Positions 34,718 through 43,886 are shown, numbered from the stretch's first letter. The stretch is DNA of 64,000 bases from Paucidesulfovibrio gracilis DSM 16080 (GCF_900167125.1 NZ_FUYC01000003.1:248001-312000); one strand, 5' to 3'. Numbers and translations: made by a program. Notes: generated from the letters alone by a model not told the origin.

Positions 34718-35237
34718 TCTTCGCGCTCGTGCTGCCGCTGTCCGTCTTCTGGTCCTTGATGTGGACGGGGTGCTTACGGATGGCGGGCTGTATTACGACG
34801 CCCAAGGGCGGGTAACCAAGCGTTTTGATGTTCAGGATGGTCTGGGCATCAAGTTGGCCCAACAAGTCGGTTTGGACGTGGCCGTGATTACAGGGTTGAA
34901 TCATGGCGCGGTTGAGTCTCGGATTCGGGAACTCGGCATCGTTGAATATCACGCGGGCCATCTGGATAAGATTCCTCTGATGCAGGGAATTTTGGATCGC
35001 CTTGGTCTTGATTGGAATCAAGCTGCTTATTTAGGCGACGATTGGGTCGATGCAGGCGTCTTGCGCCGTGTCGGAATTCCCATGGCCGTACCCAATGCCA
35101 GAAATGTGGTCCGTGAGTTGGCCGCCTGGATAGCGTCCAGCTCTGGGGGGCATGGCGCCGTTCGCGAGGCGATCGAATTTTTGCTGGATTGCCGGGGTGA
35201 ATTGGATTCGCTATGGCAGAAATGGAGCGGTGAATGA
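34710..35237 (+). CDS. kdsC: 3-deoxy-8-phosphooctulonate phosphatase (KdsC, HAD family)
   Basis: The 175-residue HAD phosphatase without cap has motif I '[17 protein letters not shown]' (Asp nucleophile and acid), '[20 protein letters not shown]' (motif II) and '[20 protein letters not shown]' (motif IV). It dephosphorylates Kdo-8-phosphate, the step after KdsA. It overlaps kdsA by eight bases and lptC by four, so the Kdo and LPS export genes form one operon. Confidence 0.92.
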   Translation: MTDLRARAAAVRLLVLDVDGVLTDGGLYYDAQGRVTKRFDVQDGLGIKLAQQVGLDVAVITGLNHGAVESRIRELGIVEYHAGHLDKIPLMQGILDRLGLDWNQAAYLGDDWVDAGVLRRVGIPMAVPNARNVVRELAAWIASSSGGHGAVREAIEFLLDCRGELDSLWQKWSGE

Positions 35238-35851
35238 AGTTTCGGATCCTGCTGGCGTGGATGTTGGTCCTTGGGCTTGGTATACTAATCGGGACCACGT
35301 TTTTCCCCGGTGGGGAAGAGCCGTTGCAGCAGATCAAGGAAGCGCCGCTGGATGAGGAAGTGACACCGGAGCGGGTGGAGAGCGCTGATCTGGACGCCCT
35401 GGGTGCCGATATTTTTGCCGAGGATATCGAGCTGGTTCAGGGAGTGGATGGTCGTATCGACTGGAAGCTCAAGGCCAAGGGTGCCGAGTATGACCAGGGA
35501 GACAACACGGTTCGTATTCTCGCACCGCAACTTTCGGCCTATGTTGGCGAGGAACGAGACGAGGTCTATGTTCGTGCAGATATGGGGCAGGTTGACCAGC
35601 GTGCGGACAATTTCAGGCTTTGGGATAATGTTTCGGGCCGTTACGGTCTTTTTGCTATCAAGGCTGATGAATTCGACTATATTGGTGCCATGGACAAGGT
35701 TTACCTCAAAGGGCGGGTCGTCATCCGTCACGGTGACGTGACCATAAGTGCCTCGGCCATTGAGATCGACACCAAGACCAGACTCCTTGTCGCCGCTGGT
35801 GGTGTTGAGGCCGTGTTTACGCTTCGTGATTTGGAGAAAGGCGCACCATAG
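35234..35851 (+). CDS. lptC: LPS export ABC transporter periplasmic protein LptC
   Basis: The 205-residue single-pass protein has an N-terminal membrane helix (about 5-20, 'LLAWMLVLGLGILIGTTF'). A periplasmic beta-jellyroll follows: 'VDGRIDWKLKAKGAEYDQG', 'VRILAPQLSAYV', 'LWDNVSGRYGLFAIKADEFD' and 'KGRVVIRHGDVTISASAIEI'. LptC bridges LptBFG to LptA in the periplasm. Position between kdsC (ATGA overlap) and lptA supports the call. Confidence 0.85.
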   Translation: MKFRILLAWMLVLGLGILIGTTFFPGGEEPLQQIKEAPLDEEVTPERVESADLDALGADIFAEDIELVQGVDGRIDWKLKAKGAEYDQGDNTVRILAPQLSAYVGEERDEVYVRADMGQVDQRADNFRLWDNVSGRYGLFAIKADEFDYIGAMDKVYLKGRVVIRHGDVTISASAIEIDTKTRLLVAAGGVEAVFTLRDLEKGAP

Positions 35852-35914
35852 CGGCGGGGAAGACGGTTTGGGGCAAGGTTGTGAACTTTTGTTGTCAAAA
35901 ATGGTGGAGTTGTA

Positions 35915-36823
35915 ATGCGAAAAGGGTTTTGTCGCCATGCATTGTGTTTCGTCTTGCTGGGGCTGATGTGTTGCTTGGCTGGGACTGATGCTCTGGCGCA
36001 GACCACTTCGGATTCATCATGGGGGGAAATCCGTTCGGCTTCGCAAAATCTTAATGTCCGCCAGAAGAGGGATCATCGATCTGAGCATGTGCTGACCTTG
36101 AAAAAAGGAGAGCGCGTGAAAGTCGATTTTCTGGAAAACGGGTGGTATGCAGTGTTCCCTGAGGAGGCGGTCCATCGCGATCTTTCTCTGGCCCTCGGTT
36201 TTGCCAAAGCCAAATATTTGCACCGTGTCGCAGCGGAACCCGCTCCATTGATGGAATCTGAACATGGCGACACTGCTCCATCGACTGCCGTTACTGCCGT
36301 AGATGCTGGCTCTGCCCAGGTGGCGGATGAGCCCTTCCGAAGTCCCAAAGTGGTGGCCGAGGTCCAGGAACGGCCTGAGGATGTTCCGGACGCTGGTCCG
36401 GCAGGAAAGGAGCCGGTTCGAATTACGGCGGATAGGCTGACATACAATGATGCGGAGCGCACGGTAACGTTTTCCGGAAATGTGGAGGCTGTTCACGAGG
36501 GGATGAAACTTTGGTCGGAACGATTGACCGCCCATTTCAGCAAGCAGGGCGAACCAGGTGAAGAGATCGATCGAATTGTGGCATCTGGCGGCGTAACGAT
36601 GCGCAAGGATGAGATTGAAGGGAAGAGTGATACCGTGACGTACCACGTCAAGGAAGCTTTGTTGCTGATGCAGGGAAATCCGGTGATTACTGAAGGGAAG
36701 AACAAGGTTACGGGAAAGGTGATCAAATTCTACGTCCGCGAGAAGCGGAGTGAAGTCGTGGGCGGCAGCGGCAAGCGTGTGGAGGCGATTTTGTTTGCCC
36801 CGGAAGGCATGGAGGCACCGTAG
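35915..36823 (+). CDS. lptA: LptA with N-terminal SH3-type domain
   Basis: The 302-residue protein has a signal peptide (1-29, cleavage after DALAQ). A bacterial SH3-like domain (about 38-108; 'SASQNLNVRQKRDHRSEHVL', 'GERVKVDFLENGWYAVF') is joined by a Pro/Ala/Glu-rich linker (110-165) to a C-terminal LptA/OstA domain ('VRITADRLTYNDAERTVTFS', 'GKVIKFYVREKRSEVVGGSG'). LptA forms the periplasmic bridge that carries LPS. The SH3 domain might tie the bridge to peptidoglycan or to a partner. It is followed after two bases by lptB. Confidence 0.85.
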   Translation: MRKGFCRHALCFVLLGLMCCLAGTDALAQTTSDSSWGEIRSASQNLNVRQKRDHRSEHVLTLKKGERVKVDFLENGWYAVFPEEAVHRDLSLALGFAKAKYLHRVAAEPAPLMESEHGDTAPSTAVTAVDAGSAQVADEPFRSPKVVAEVQERPEDVPDAGPAGKEPVRITADRLTYNDAERTVTFSGNVEAVHEGMKLWSERLTAHFSKQGEPGEEIDRIVASGGVTMRKDEIEGKSDTVTYHVKEALLLMQGNPVITEGKNKVTGKVIKFYVREKRSEVVGGSGKRVEAILFAPEGMEAP

Positions 36824-36825
36824 AG

Positions 36826-37551
36826 ATGCCCGACCAGCTTTCGGCCACCGGGCTTTCCAAACGGTACGGCAAGCGTGAAGTGGTTCACGGGGTGGATGTG
36901 GCTTTGACCCGTAAAGAAGTCGTGGGCTTGCTTGGTCCCAACGGAGCGGGTAAAACAACCACTTTTTATATGCTTGCCGGCATCATCAAACCCAACTCCG
37001 GGTCCGTTTCCCTCGGTTCTCGTGCAATCACCAGACTTCCTTTGCATGAACGAGCTCGCATGGGGCTGTCCTATCTTCCGCAGGAGAGTTCGGTTTTTCG
37101 TAAGCTCACTGTGTTGGAAAACCTTATGATCATTTTGGAGCAGACCTCCCTGAAGCGGGCCCAGCGCCGCAAGCGGGCCGCCGAACTGCTTCGCATGTTC
37201 AACATAACCAAGCTGGCGCATCAAAAAGCCATGTTTCTGTCCGGTGGGGAGCGTCGCCGCCTGGAAATCGCTCGTGCTCTGATTATGAATCCGAAGTTTA
37301 TTCTTCTCGATGAGCCGTTTGCTGGGATTGACCCCATTGCGGTCATTGATATTCAGGAGATCATTTCGATTTTAAAGAAGATGGGGATCGGGATTTTAAT
37401 TTCAGATCATAATGTGCGAGAAACTTTGAATATTTGCGATAGGGCATATTTGGTGTACGAGGGGACGATTATTCTGGAAGGCACCCCTGACGAGATTGTT
37501 CAGGACTCCAAGGCCCGAAAGGTGTACCTCGGCGAAAATTTTTGCCTTTGA
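36826..37551 (+). CDS. lptB: LPS export ABC transporter ATPase LptB
   Basis: The 241-residue ABC ATPase has Walker A 'LLGPNGAGKTTTFYMLAG', Q-loop 'YLPQESSVFRKLTVLENL', signature 'LSGGERRRLEIARALI', Walker B 'ILLDEPFAGIDPIAV' and H-loop 'ILISDHNVRETLNI'. It powers LPS extraction with LptF and LptG, which are not in this window. It closes the pyrG-kdsA-kdsC-lptCAB operon; a weak hairpin and an intergenic gap of about 260 bases follow. Confidence 0.94.
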   Translation: MPDQLSATGLSKRYGKREVVHGVDVALTRKEVVGLLGPNGAGKTTTFYMLAGIIKPNSGSVSLGSRAITRLPLHERARMGLSYLPQESSVFRKLTVLENLMIILEQTSLKRAQRRKRAAELLRMFNITKLAHQKAMFLSGGERRRLEIARALIMNPKFILLDEPFAGIDPIAVIDIQEIISILKKMGIGILISDHNVRETLNICDRAYLVYEGTIILEGTPDEIVQDSKARKVYLGENFCL

Positions 37552-37652
37552 TACTTTTACCTCCCTGATCTCCGCATTACCTCCTTTTTTCGTCCGGCTT
37601 TTTGGTCGTTGTGGATTTACAGCCTGCATGAAGGTTGGTACAGTTCTTTCAT

Positions 37653-37687
37653 GTCGCTCTCTCAAAGCGACGTATTTCTATTTTTTC
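37653..37687 (+). terminator. Weak terminator candidate after lptB
   Basis: GTCGCT (37653-37658) pairs with AGCGAC (37666-37671), followed by GTATTTCTATTTTTTC. The stem is short, so partial read-through into rpoN is likely. Confidence 0.4.
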
Positions 37688-37809
37688 AGTATGTTAAGAT
37701 GTATTCCTTGCGCGAGTAGCTAATCTGTGAGATAGTAGAGGCAAGGATATCATTTCTAACCGACGGCCCCGTGTTGATTCTTTTGAGTTTCATGCGGCGC
37801 GCCGTGGCG

Positions 37810-39234
37810 ATGGGTAGTATGGGACTGGAATTACGACAACAACTCAAGCTCAGTCAGCAACTTGTCATGACGCCGCAACTGCAGCAGGCCATCAAGTTGC
37901 TGCAACTTTCCCGCCTGGAATTGCTTGAATCCGTACAGCAGGAATTGTTGGAAAATCCGTTTCTTGATGAAAAGGAAGCCGACGACCCGCAACCAGAAGA
38001 TACGCAATCCAAGGAGAGCGAGGAGGGGGATGCCCAGGCGGAGTTGATGCGTGACGCTGATTGGGAAAATTACATTGGTGAGTTCTCCAGCTCATCCAAG
38101 CAGTCCCAGGTCCGTGAAGCAGAGATCCCCGAAGAGGGGTTGTCGTTTGAAGCACGGCTTGCCTCAAAACCCTCCCTGCATGGTCATCTAAATTGGCAGA
38201 TGCGGCTTTCCAACTTTACCGACGAAGAGTTGGCCGTTGGTGATGTCGTTCTGGGGAATCTGGATGATCGGGGATATTTGCAGGCAGATGTTCAGGACTT
38301 GCTAGCGCTTGTGGAGTCTGATCCCGAAACCGTGGAAAGCGTTATCCAGCGGATTCAGCGGCTGGACCCGGTGGGCGTGGCGGCCAGATCACCGCGTGAG
38401 TGCCTGAAGGTCCAGCTTGAGTTTTTTGATTATACGGATCCCATCCTGTTGGACTTGGTTGATCAGCATTTGGAAGATTTGGAGAAGCGTCGCTATAAGC
38501 CGTTAGCCAGAAAGTTTAAGATCAGTCTTGATAAACTGAAGAAATATATTGAAGTTATTCAAAAACTAGATCCAATGCCCGGGGCGAGTTTTTCCAGCAC
38601 GGAGCCGCATTATGTCAGCCCGGATGTCTTCGTGTATAAATATGGTGATGATTTTGTTATCGTGCTGAATGAGGATGGACTGCCCCGCTTGACGCTCAAC
38701 TCGTTCTACATGGACGATATTGGGAATTGTACCGGCAAGGATAAGGAATATTTTCAGGACAAAATGCGATCCGCGGCCTGGCTGCTCAAAAGTTTATATC
38801 AACGGCAGCGAACATTGTATAAGGTGATGGAGAGTATTGTCCGTTTTCAGCGTGATTTTTTCGAACAGGGCGTGGCCAAGCTCAAACCGCTGATCCTTAA
38901 AGACGTGGCGGAAGACATTAATATGCATGAATCCACGGTCAGCCGGATTACGACGAGCAAGTATGTCTCCACACCGCATGGGATATTTGAACTGAAGTTT
39001 TTCTTTAACAGCGCTCTGGATCTGGGAGACGGCACTCAGGTTGGTTCGGAATCGGTCAAGGCGCTGATTAAGCAACTCATCAGTGGTGAAAATCCGAAGA
39101 AACCGCTGAGCGACGAAACGATCGGCGAGATGCTCAAAGCTGAACTGGACGTAAATATTGCGCGGCGTACCGTTGCGAAATACCGTTCGGCTATGGATAT
39201 CCCCTCGTCTTCGAAGCGCAAGCAGATTTTATAA
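37810..39234 (+). CDS. rpoN: RNA polymerase sigma-54 factor
   Basis: The protein of about 474 residues has region I 'LELRQQLKLSQQLVMTPQLQ' (glutamine/leucine-rich, enhancer-responsive), an acidic region II (about 50-100) and a core-binding region. The helix-turn-helix is 'VAEDINMHESTVSRITTSKY' and the RpoN box is 'ARRTVAKYR' near the end. It directs transcription from -24/-12 promoters with AAA activators. Start choices 37771 (GTG), 37792 and 37819 are also in frame; no clear ribosome site decides. The neighbouring hpf-ptsN-rapZ genes are the classical rpoN cluster. Confidence 0.94.
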   Translation: MGSMGLELRQQLKLSQQLVMTPQLQQAIKLLQLSRLELLESVQQELLENPFLDEKEADDPQPEDTQSKESEEGDAQAELMRDADWENYIGEFSSSSKQSQVREAEIPEEGLSFEARLASKPSLHGHLNWQMRLSNFTDEELAVGDVVLGNLDDRGYLQADVQDLLALVESDPETVESVIQRIQRLDPVGVAARSPRECLKVQLEFFDYTDPILLDLVDQHLEDLEKRRYKPLARKFKISLDKLKKYIEVIQKLDPMPGASFSSTEPHYVSPDVFVYKYGDDFVIVLNEDGLPRLTLNSFYMDDIGNCTGKDKEYFQDKMRSAAWLLKSLYQRQRTLYKVMESIVRFQRDFFEQGVAKLKPLILKDVAEDINMHESTVSRITTSKYVSTPHGIFELKFFFNSALDLGDGTQVGSESVKALIKQLISGENPKKPLSDETIGEMLKAELDVNIARRTVAKYRSAMDIPSSSKRKQIL

Positions 39235-39272
39235 CATTGCCCACTCAACCTCTACTCCAAGGAGGATTGTGC

Positions 39273-39806
39273 ATGAACATCAGTTTCAACTTTAAGAATT
39301 TCGACCCCTCTCCCCACCTCAAGGAGTATGCTGCCAAGCGGTTCGACAAGGTTTCCAAGTTCATTCAAGATTCGGACGAGTCCGATCTTCAGGTCAACTT
39401 GGCCGTGGAAAAAACCCGCCAGCAGGCTGATGTGGTCTTGAACGCGGACAGCATCCATATCTCGGCTTTTGAGCAGTCTCCGGATATGTATGCCACCATT
39501 GATTGCGTGGTTGACAAGCTGGAGGCCCAGCTGCGTAAAGTGCGCGAGAAGATGAAGGATAAGCGCCGCAAGGCAGCGCGGGATGTGCGAACCGAGTACT
39601 TTACTTTGGCCGATGGCGGCGCCGCTCCGACCATCACCGGTACGGATAATTATGAGCCAAAGCCCATGTCCGTTGAGGAAGCGGCGATGCAGCTCGATTC
39701 GCTCAAGTTCGAGTTCCTCGTGTTTCGCAATGCTGAAACCGAGGGAATTAACGTCATTTACCGTCGCAAAGGCGGCGATTACGGATTGATTGATCCTGGT
39801 AACTAA
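39273..39806 (+). CDS. hpf: Ribosome hibernation promoting factor, long form
   Basis: The 177-residue protein has an N-terminal S30AE domain (1-100, 'MNISFNFKNFDPSPHLKEYA', 'DKLEAQLRKVREKMKDKRRK') and a C-terminal dimerisation domain (118-177, 'MSVEEAAMQLDSLKFEFLVF', 'EGINVIYRRKGGDYGLIDP'). It is therefore the long Hpf that makes 100S ribosomes in stationary phase. The ATG follows AAGGAGGATTGTGC. It belongs to the rpoN cluster. Confidence 0.94.
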   Translation: MNISFNFKNFDPSPHLKEYAAKRFDKVSKFIQDSDESDLQVNLAVEKTRQQADVVLNADSIHISAFEQSPDMYATIDCVVDKLEAQLRKVREKMKDKRRKAARDVRTEYFTLADGGAAPTITGTDNYEPKPMSVEEAAMQLDSLKFEFLVFRNAETEGINVIYRRKGGDYGLIDPGN

Positions 39807-39808
39807 CA

Positions 39809-40258
39809 ATGAGACTCGGCGAATATCTTAACAAACAACTGATTATACCGGAGCTGACCTCCGCCTCAAAGGCGGAGGTGCTCCGTGAAATTGTAGAGTG
39901 CATCTCCAGCACCATGCCGGAGTTGGATACTGAACAAGCCGTCCAGGTTCTTATGGACCGGGAGAGCCTCGGTTCCACAGGCATTGGGGATGGTATCGCT
40001 ATACCTCACGGCAAGCTTGAAGCCCTGGATCGAATAGTGGTGGCCGTGGCCAGGAGTCCCCAGGGGGTCGAATTTGAATCCCTGGACCACGCCCCCTGCC
40101 ATATCGTTTTTCTTGTAATGGCCCCGGAACAGGTGGCCGGATTGCATCTTCGTATCCTCGCCCACATATCACGGCTGCTCAAGGACCAGACTTTCCGAGC
40201 CAACCTTATGGCTGCGGACGGCAAGGATGGCCTTTGGCAACTGCTTCAGGCCACTTGA
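39809..40258 (+). CDS. ptsN: PTS nitrogen-type EIIA protein
   Basis: The 149-residue PTS EIIA-2 domain has its phospho-acceptor histidine in 'GDGIAIPHGKLEALDRIVVA' (about residue 67). Typical flanks 'LGEYLNKQLIIPELTSASKA' and 'LHLRILAHISRLLKDQTFRA' agree. EIIA-Ntr proteins have regulatory rather than transport roles. It lies two bases after hpf. Confidence 0.9.
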   Translation: MRLGEYLNKQLIIPELTSASKAEVLREIVECISSTMPELDTEQAVQVLMDRESLGSTGIGDGIAIPHGKLEALDRIVVAVARSPQGVEFESLDHAPCHIVFLVMAPEQVAGLHLRILAHISRLLKDQTFRANLMAADGKDGLWQLLQAT

Positions 40259-40271
40259 GCAAGGGGTTGGC

Positions 40272-41153
40272 GTGAAAAAAAGTGGATCTTTCCCTCTGAT
40301 CGTTGTTACGGGGCTTTCCGGTGCAGGAAAGAGTACGGCTCTCAACGTTTTTGAGGATTTACACTTTTTTTGTGTGGACGGTCTTCCCGCTTCCATGCTG
40401 CCGCGTATGGTGGAACTGTTTCAGGGAATGGACAAGGCTCATCGAGGTCTTGCCTTGGGCATGGATCTTCGGCAGCTGGACTTTGTCGAAGAGTGGGACA
40501 GCGCAACCGCGCAGCTTGCGGACATGGGTATGAAACCCCAGGTGGTGTTTTTGGAAACACGACAAGATACGCTGTTGACCCGCTACGCCACCACCAGAAG
40601 ACTGCATCCTTTGGAAACCAATGCCCTTGGGCTGGAGCAGGCTTTAGATACGGAACGCCAGCTCATGGCTCCGATTCGCGAGAGTGCTGATCTGGTTGTG
40701 GATACCACGGGGTACTCCATTCATGACTTGCGGAGGATCATACAGGAAAAGTGGACCGATCTTGAGGCTCCCAGTTCCTGTATGCGGGTCCATCTGTTGA
40801 CTTTTGGATTCAAATATGGGGTTCCCATTGATGCGGATTTAGTCTTTGACCTTCGCTTTTTGCCGAATCCTTATTTTGATCCTGCGTTGCGGAACCTTTC
40901 AGGTAAGGATACACAGGTTTCGCACTACGTTTTAGAGAGTGAGGTTGGAAGAGCATTTCAAAAGCGGTTTGTAGATTTTTTTTGTTATCTTTTGCCGCTC
41001 TATGCCACTGAAGGGCGCTATAGGGTTACTGTAGCGCTCGGTTGCACGGGCGGTCGCCACCGTTCCGTGGCCACAGGAGAGCTGCTCTACAAAGTGCTGA
41101 AGGACAGTGGCTACGCAGTAACGATGGAACATCGGCATTGTGAGTTAGGGTAA
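40272..41153 (+). CDS. rapZ: RNase adapter protein RapZ
   Basis: The 293-residue P-loop protein has Walker A 'VVTGLSGAGKSTALNVFED', 'FLETRQDTLLTRYATTRRLH' and the C-terminal 'VALGCTGGRHRSVATGELL' with the conserved Cys/His-rich pocket region. RapZ links amino-sugar status to GlmS in enteric bacteria; the deltaproteobacterial role is open. The GTG at 40272 (AAGGGG upstream) gives the family start; the longer frame overlaps ptsN. Confidence 0.9.
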   Translation: MKKSGSFPLIVVTGLSGAGKSTALNVFEDLHFFCVDGLPASMLPRMVELFQGMDKAHRGLALGMDLRQLDFVEEWDSATAQLADMGMKPQVVFLETRQDTLLTRYATTRRLHPLETNALGLEQALDTERQLMAPIRESADLVVDTTGYSIHDLRRIIQEKWTDLEAPSSCMRVHLLTFGFKYGVPIDADLVFDLRFLPNPYFDPALRNLSGKDTQVSHYVLESEVGRAFQKRFVDFFCYLLPLYATEGRYRVTVALGCTGGRHRSVATGELLYKVLKDSGYAVTMEHRHCELG

Positions 41154-41155
41154 TC

Positions 41156-41608
41156 ATGTCAGATTCGAAGATGTCTCGTCAGGTGGGCGTGGTCTTGGTC
41201 ACGCACGGCACTTTTGGAACCGGACTGCTGGAGGCCGCCGAAATCGTTTCCGGATCCCAGGATAATGTGCGGGCCATTGGCGTACCTCCTGGATCGGCGG
41301 TGGATTCTGTGGTCGATGCTATTCGTGAAGCCGTTGAACAATGTGGCGCGACGCGTGACGGTGTGCTCGTGCTCACGGATTTATTTGGCGGCACCCCGAC
41401 AACGCTGAGTCTTTCACTATTGAAATCATATCAGCTTGAGGTGATAACGGGGGTGAACCTGCCGATGGTGGTCAAGGCGTTTCAGGTCCGCAATTTGCCG
41501 CTGAAGGAGATGGCCGGGCAGGTGAAAAGCGCTGGACGGCAGGGCATCGTGGTTGCGGGTGAAATGCTTTCACGACGTTCTGGTTCCCGCCAGGGAGGCG
41601 GAGCGTGA
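41156..41608 (+). CDS. PTS mannose-family EIIA component
   Basis: The 150-residue EIIA-Man domain has its phospho-histidine in 'VLVTHGTFGTGLLEAAEIV' (about residue 16). Also seen are 'GVLVLTDLFGGTPTTLSLSL' and 'EVITGVNLPMVVKAF'. It accepts phosphate from HPr and passes it to EIIB. It overlaps EIIB by four bases. Confidence 0.9.
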   Translation: MSDSKMSRQVGVVLVTHGTFGTGLLEAAEIVSGSQDNVRAIGVPPGSAVDSVVDAIREAVEQCGATRDGVLVLTDLFGGTPTTLSLSLLKSYQLEVITGVNLPMVVKAFQVRNLPLKEMAGQVKSAGRQGIVVAGEMLSRRSGSRQGGGA

Positions 41609-42069
41609 ACTGGGTTCGAGTGGATAACCGACTGGTTCACGGCCAAGTCGTGGAAACGTGGCTTCCTTATGTCGGGGCAAAGGGGATTATTGTCGCAAAC
41701 GATGACGTTTCGGACGACCCTTTGACACAGGAAATTATGTCTCTTGCCATTCCCCAGTCCATGTCGACCTCTTTTGTGTCGATTAATGACCTGCTGCATT
41801 TGCAGGAAATTGCGCTATGGTCATCTGCCCAGGGCGCGGCCCTTGTGCTTTTTTCCAATTGTGAGGACGCACGCCGTGCCTATGAAATCGGATTCAGATT
41901 TCAATCCATCAATATCGGCAATATTCACTATGCTCCTGGAAAACGGCAACTTTCTCCCAGTGTCGCTGTGAACGACAGTGAGGAGGAATGTCTGCGCTTT
42001 TTTGCTGACAGAGAAGTCAAACTTGATTTTCGTTGTGTCCCCAATGATCCCGTACAGGTGAGGTTCTGA
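41605..42069 (+). CDS. PTS mannose/fructose/sorbose-family EIIB component
   Basis: This 154-residue EIIB of the mannose family has its active-site histidine in 'RVDNRLVHGQVVETWLPYVG' (about residue 12). 'IIVANDDVSDDPLTQEIM' and 'INIGNIHYAPGKRQLSPSVA' are family-like. It is followed two bases later by the frameshifted EIIC. The sugar specificity is unknown. Confidence 0.9.
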   Translation: MNWVRVDNRLVHGQVVETWLPYVGAKGIIVANDDVSDDPLTQEIMSLAIPQSMSTSFVSINDLLHLQEIALWSSAQGAALVLFSNCEDARRAYEIGFRFQSINIGNIHYAPGKRQLSPSVAVNDSEEECLRFFADREVKLDFRCVPNDPVQVRF

Positions 42070-42071
42070 TC

Positions 42072-42766
42072 ATGACACTGTCGGCGCCTGTCTGGTTTGC
42101 GTTCATCGGTTTTTTTTTGCGCTCTTTTCTCTCTTTCGTTTTTCCTTCAGTATAGGCCTGCTTGAGCGTCCTCTTTGCATTGGCTTGTTCTGGGCGGTCT
42201 GTAGCGGGGAATACGCGGTCAGCCTTTCCGTTGCCATCTTTTTTGAGCTGGCTTGGTTGGATATGATCCCTGCCGGAACATACCTTCCGCCACACGTGGG
42301 GGCTGCCGTGTTTACGGCATTATCACTCAGCACATGGCATGGGTTGAACCAGCCGGAACAGGTGGTGTTGGCTTTGGCGGCAGGCATTCCCATGGCCTGG
42401 CTGGGAAAAAAAGTCGAGACCTTGTTACGCTCGGCACAAGGTCGATGCCATGAAAAAGCCCAGGCCTGGGCTGGTGGCCCTTCGAACACACCTTTTCCGG
42501 AACGACTCATCTATCACACCATGCTGCGCTCCTTTCTGGTGTCATGGATCTTTTTTCTTGGAACTCTCTTGTTGGTAAACCCTGTTTTTGAACAATGTCT
42601 GCATGTTGCGAGGTCAATTCCTCCTGGAATCCACCTCAGCTGGCCACAACTCTGGCTCGCAGCGAGTCTTGGGGGACTGCTTGCGTTGCGGGTGCAGCGG
42701 GCTTATGCCTTGTTCTTTACCGGCACTGCCGTCGTTGCTCTTGCAATATTCTCTCAATCTCTGTGA
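42072..42766 (+). CDS. PTS mannose-family EIIC membrane component, frameshifted at a T9 tract
   Basis: ATG 42072 starts 'MTLSAPVWFAFIGFF' but hits a stop at about 42153. The continuation, 'ALFSLFRFSFSIGLLERPLC' and onward to 'AYALFFTGTAVVALAIFSQ', is in the next frame. One extra T in the T9 run at 42110-42118 would restore a 231-residue EIIC with six or so membrane helices and the family element 'GLLERPL...ELAWLDMIPAGT'. It may be a sequencing slip, a recent mutation, or slippage-controlled expression. A shorter start at 42185 would lack the first helix. No EIID gene follows. Confidence 0.7.
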
Positions 42767-42849
42767 CTTGGCAGACGGGTGACTTTGTGATATTTGGGAC
42801 AACCTAAGTTTTTGGATGGAATTGAACCACTCATAGGAGGATTATTATT

Positions 42850-43770
42850 ATGGCTATTCTCGTTTGTGGGCACAAAAACCCGGACACCGATACCGTTGCT
42901 TCCGCTATTGCCGCTGCTGACTTGTATTCCAAGCGTGGCATGGAAGCCAAGGCCGTGACGCAGGGCGAGATCGCTCCTGAGAGCGTCTTTGTTCTGGAAA
43001 AGTTTGGCTTCAAGGCTCCGGAGATTGTGAGCGATGCCACCGATCAGAAAGTGATCCTGGTTGACCACACCGACATTTCTCAGACCATGGACAACCTGGA
43101 CAAGGGCGAACTGCTGGCCGTTGTTGACCACCACAAGCTCGGCGATGTGACCACTCCCAATCCTCTTGAGATGTGGGTCTGGCCTGTGGGTTGCACCGGC
43201 ACCGTGCTGAAGTCCATGTACGATTTCTACGGCATTGAGATTCCCTCCAATATCGCCGGTATCCTGCTGTGTGCCATTTTGTCTGACACGGTTATGTTCA
43301 AGTCCGTGACCTGCACGGAACAGGACAAGAAGGCCGTGGAAGCCCTGGCCAAGATTGCCGGTGTGGACGATGTTCAGGCTCTGGGTATGGAGATGTTCAA
43401 GGTCAAGTCCGCTGTTGACGGCGCTTCCGCCAACGAGCTGGTTTTCCGTGACTACAAGGATTTCGACATGTCCGGCAACAAGGTCGGCATCGGCCAGCTG
43501 GAAGTCGTGGATCTTTCCATGCTCGACGCGCACAAGGAAGGCTTGCAGGCCGAGATCGAAAAGGTCAAGGCTGACGGTCGTCATTCCGTGTTCCTGCTGC
43601 TTACGGATATCATGAAGGAAGGCTCCGAGATGCTCATCGCTTCCGATGACATCTCCGTGGTCGAAAAGGCCTTCGGCGTGAAGCCCGATGGTTCCTCCGT
43701 GTGGCTGGAAGGCGTGATGAGCCGTAAAAAGCAGGTCGCCCCGAACTTTATTAAGGCGTTCGAAGGTTAA
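42850..43770 (+). CDS. ppaC: Manganese-dependent inorganic pyrophosphatase
   Basis: This 306-residue family II pyrophosphatase is a DHH/DHHA2 protein. Metal ligands are 'LVCGHKNPDTDTVASAIAA', 'ILVDHTDISQTMD' and 'LLAVVDHHKLGDV'; the C-terminal DHHA2 part has 'VWLEGVMSRKKQVAPNF'. It hydrolyses PPi, needed in sulfate reducers to pull sulfate activation (APS formation). GGAGG precedes the ATG, and codon use is visibly biased to C-ending codons as in highly expressed genes. A strong terminator closes the gene. Confidence 0.95.
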   Translation: MAILVCGHKNPDTDTVASAIAAADLYSKRGMEAKAVTQGEIAPESVFVLEKFGFKAPEIVSDATDQKVILVDHTDISQTMDNLDKGELLAVVDHHKLGDVTTPNPLEMWVWPVGCTGTVLKSMYDFYGIEIPSNIAGILLCAILSDTVMFKSVTCTEQDKKAVEALAKIAGVDDVQALGMEMFKVKSAVDGASANELVFRDYKDFDMSGNKVGIGQLEVVDLSMLDAHKEGLQAEIEKVKADGRHSVFLLLTDIMKEGSEMLIASDDISVVEKAFGVKPDGSSVWLEGVMSRKKQVAPNFIKAFEG

Positions 43771-43793
43771 TTCCCGACGAATCCTGCACTGTC

Positions 43794-43831
43794 GGCGTCC
43801 CGATCGCTTTTTGCGGTCGGGACGCCTTTTT
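43794..43831 (+). terminator. Rho-independent terminator of ppaC
   Basis: GGCGTCCCGATCGC (43794-43807) pairs with GCGGTCGGGACGCC (43813-43826) with one wobble, loop TTTTT, followed by TTTTTG. Confidence 0.9.
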
Positions 43832-43886
43832 GTTGTTTCAGCGGACGAGTAGCGATAAGACACCAAACAAAACCCAAGATTTTGTT

